Below, one piece after another: positions 62,285 through 64,000 of a DNA stretch of 64,000 bases (positions within the stretch are counted from its first letter, which is position 1; every line of letters begins with the position of its first letter). Source of the stretch: Bacteroidia bacterium (lineage in GTDB: Bacteria > Bacteroidota > Bacteroidia > J057). Where the stretch lies: assembly GCA_030430575.1 (NCBI GenBank), contig JAUIKF010000002.1:1-64000 (forward strand). Reading direction: 5' to 3'. The position numbers were made by a program, and so were the translations under genes. Under the pieces are notes generated by a model, which saw only the letters and a program-made list of their open reading frames with translations, did not search any database and had not been told where the DNA came from.

Positions 62285-64000
62285 CTATTTCATCAAAATC
62301 GTCTTGCTAACCTGCTGATTACCAGCCTGTATACGCACGACATACATGCCTTTTGCCGCTAAAAGGTCAATTTCAAATTTCGCAACAGCTACTTGCCCAA
62401 AATCTTTCCGATATACCTCTTTCCCTAGCATATCATACACCACTATTTCCGTAGCCTGAGCCCGCTCAAACTCCGTCTCCACAAAGAAGCGATTCTGCGC
62501 GGGGTTGGGGTAAATGCTAATGGGCAATGCTTCGACTTCAGGTGCGTCTATGGAAGTGAAATCGTTACAAGGAATATCATAAAACTCTTCCCCCAGATTG
62601 TACCCAATCGTGAACTGGTGACGAATCTCCGCCCCGAAGTCAGGGTCAAAGCGGCGGATAATATTGCCCCCCGAAGGTGCCAAAAAGCGGATAAATCCTG
62701 TACCCGCTGTCGCACGGTTGAAGAAGAAATCGAGGCCATCTTCTCCGACATCTGGCAATACAAAGGTGTAACATCCATCTGGCAGATCAATGGGGTCGTT
62801 GTAAGTGGTATTATTGACCAAAAAGTCCTTACGCTTCACGACATTGCCCATGTCGTCCTCGATATACCAGCGATTTTCATTCGCACGATTATTCGTCTTG
62901 AGTTCTATGACAAAATTGGTAGGATACTGCGGAGGCAGGTCAAAGGGAACTTCTATATAATTATTCCTGTCGTAACCATCTGTTGCATAATTGGGGTAAC
63001 TGACATCTGCATAGAAGGTGGGCTGAGCAGGAATGTGCGCGCCTGTCCAGTTGAATAATGGCAAGGTGACCGTTTCCTCCTCCAGAAAGCCTAATTTCCC
63101 TTCCCAGCGATAATAACACGGTTTAAACCCGTTTTTTACCCCATAGGTGATGATACAGCTCGTGAGGGTATCTGTCCCTCGGTTGCTGATCTTGACAATG
63201 GGATTGTCACAGATTGGATTGAAGTGGCCGTGAATGTCTGTGGTAGTTGGCGCCAACACATCTTCCACAGCAAGGTCCAGCTTGTGGTTCGGCGGGCCGT
63301 AGCTGACTAGCTGGGCGCGCAGCACCCAGTTGCCTTCGGGCTGCTGGCCGAGTGGGTCTACTTCGTAGTCGAGTTCTACGGTATCGCCAGGACTGACCAG
63401 ATCTGTCAACTCATGATCGTAGGTCTGTACCGCATCGCCAGGACACCAGCCTGCGCGGTCAAATATCCACGTTCCGCCTTGTGGCTGGACGGGGTTTTTA
63501 GCACATTCATTCCACAACCACCATTTAAATGTCTCATTTCCATTCAGCCAAACGGAATGCTCTCTGCGGCAAAACTCAGAGCAGTTGGTACCTGCACCTC
63601 CTCCAAAGCCATGACCTGTAGTACGCGTTTTGACCCGGTACATGGAGGCGGCAGGGTCTAGACGGAACGTCTGCGGCGTGGCCCGTGTGCCATTCACAAA
63701 GCTGGCAAAAGACCAGCTCCCATCATAGATTTTCTGAATGCGCTTGACATCTCGCGCAGGCTCACCTTTGATCATCAAGAACTTCAGGTCTAGCAATTCT
63801 TGGTTATTGCCTGCTTGAAGGTATACCCAGTCATGCAAGAGTGGCGCATAGTCTGTCACGTCAAATACCCACATCGTGCCTTCAGGCCCGAGGTCTAGGT
63901 TGATGCCATAAGGCGTGATATATCGCCCGATCTCGTACCGGACAATATTATTATACCATACTTTATCATTTCTCCTCAGCACATTACCAGATGCAATCCA
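62285..64000 (-). CDS. Peptide-N-glycosidase F-like secreted protein with T9SS domain (5' end beyond window)
   Basis: The frame is open to the right edge, so the N-terminus is missing; 571 codons are visible. The first part (RYITPYGINLDLG, WVFDVTDYAPLLHD, ELLDLKFLMIKGEPARDV) matches PNGase F, which cuts N-glycans from asparagine as amidase; further segments (GFGGGAGTNCSEFC, WGCP-like GWCPGDAV) also fit its second domain. Three beta-rich regions and a T9SS type A sorting domain (ISIYPNPAQNRFFVE, DMLGKEVY, GMYVVRI) follow. Together with fucosidase and GH5 genes it suggests use of host or algal glycoproteins. Confidence 0.88.
   Translation of the reverse strand, partial: WIASGNVLRRNDKVWYNNIVRYEIGRYITPYGINLDLGPEGTMWVFDVTDYAPLLHDWVYLQAGNNQELLDLKFLMIKGEPARDVKRIQKIYDGSWSFASFVNGTRATPQTFRLDPAASMYRVKTRTTGHGFGGGAGTNCSEFCRREHSVWLNGNETFKWWLWNECAKNPVQPQGGTWIFDRAGWCPGDAVQTYDHELTDLVSPGDTVELDYEVDPLGQQPEGNWVLRAQLVSYGPPNHKLDLAVEDVLAPTTTDIHGHFNPICDNPIVKISNRGTDTLTSCIITYGVKNGFKPCYYRWEGKLGFLEEETVTLPLFNWTGAHIPAQPTFYADVSYPNYATDGYDRNNYIEVPFDLPPQYPTNFVIELKTNNRANENRWYIEDDMGNVVKRKDFLVNNTTYNDPIDLPDGCYTFVLPDVGEDGLDFFFNRATAGTGFIRFLAPSGGNIIRRFDPDFGAEIRHQFTIGYNLGEEFYDIPCNDFTSIDAPEVEALPISIYPNPAQNRFFVETEFERAQATEIVVYDMLGKEVYRKDFGQVAVAKFEIDLLAAKGMYVVRIQAGNQQVSKTILMK

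Noticed and set aside
121-64000. tRNA, rRNA or CRISPR loci
   Set aside because: No T-arm-like GGTTCGANTCC with matching stems, no rRNA sequence and no regularly spaced identical repeats with unique spacers were found; the CACAGAT arrays have spacers of only 2-3 bases.

Overview
The window looks like a chromosomal segment of a Bacteroidota bacterium, most likely a marine or environmental Saprospiria-type (Lewinella-like) organism; the genus is an inference. Evidence: two TonB-dependent receptors with N-terminal carboxypeptidase-regulatory-like domains, a DUF4249 lipoprotein paired with a receptor, at least four exported proteins ending in type IX secretion (T9SS) sorting domains, DUF2851, WG-repeat and SbsA-type Ig lipoproteins, near-consensus Bacteroidota promoters (TAnnTTTG), and starts without clear Shine-Dalgarno sequences. 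No rRNA, tRNA, CRISPR array or intact transposase was found.

Layout. 1-3 kb: tail of a possible LacI-like regulator, a permuted papain-like fold protein with Ser where Cys is expected, a degenerate minimal nucleotidyltransferase, and DUF2851. 3-9 kb: a TonB receptor, a small lipoprotein, a CAP+OmpA-like exported protein, and an AAA ATPase relic with its middle deleted. 9-18.5 kb: one long minus-strand run, in transcription order TetR regulator, outer-membrane barrel, ABC ATPase, two FtsX/LolC-type permeases, LolA-like protein, TonB receptor, DUF4249 lipoprotein. 18.6-26.4 kb: amidase, methyltransferase plus gatC, a stand-alone SecD-like lipoprotein, cyclase-family hydrolase, sodium:solute symporter, WG-repeat lipoprotein. 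26.5-34.7 kb: ATP-cone/Mrr-like nuclease, haem peroxidase, GH29 fucosidase, a GxxExxY protein inside inverted CACAGAT repeat arrays, a poly-Asp amphipathic protein, aldehyde dehydrogenase, GH5 hydrolase. 34.7-39.8 kb: housekeeping genes (DUF1905, pdxA, pepA, rsmA, hslV, nuoI). 39.8-52 kb: sulfatase with a one-base frameshift, S8 protease, CHAT-TPR protein, MFS transporter, Ig-like lipoprotein, M1 peptidase. 52-64 kb: fused 5-oxoprolinase/hydantoinase, a T9SS protein, a cyclic-nucleotide-binding protein divergent from a TPR-adenylate cyclase, a hemerythrin protein, and a PNGase F-like protein cut by the right edge.

How the genes may work together. The TetR-to-LolA run looks like a regulated envelope lipid or lipoprotein export module. 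The fucosidase, GH5 enzyme, sulfatase and PNGase F-like protein suggest glycoprotein or polysaccharide degradation, but they are scattered rather than forming one PUL. The most distinctive neighbourhood is 58-62 kb: an adenylate cyclase whose catalytic residues are all visible, beside a cyclic-nucleotide-binding/ParA-like fusion that has lost its P-loop lysine, followed by a di-iron hemerythrin protein. Intergenic DNA is unusually rich in structured repeats: hexanucleotide arrays at gene borders, ATTGATTA-type arrays, two long perfect palindromes, and a dispersed TGTCCTGAGC-n-TCGAAGGA repeat.
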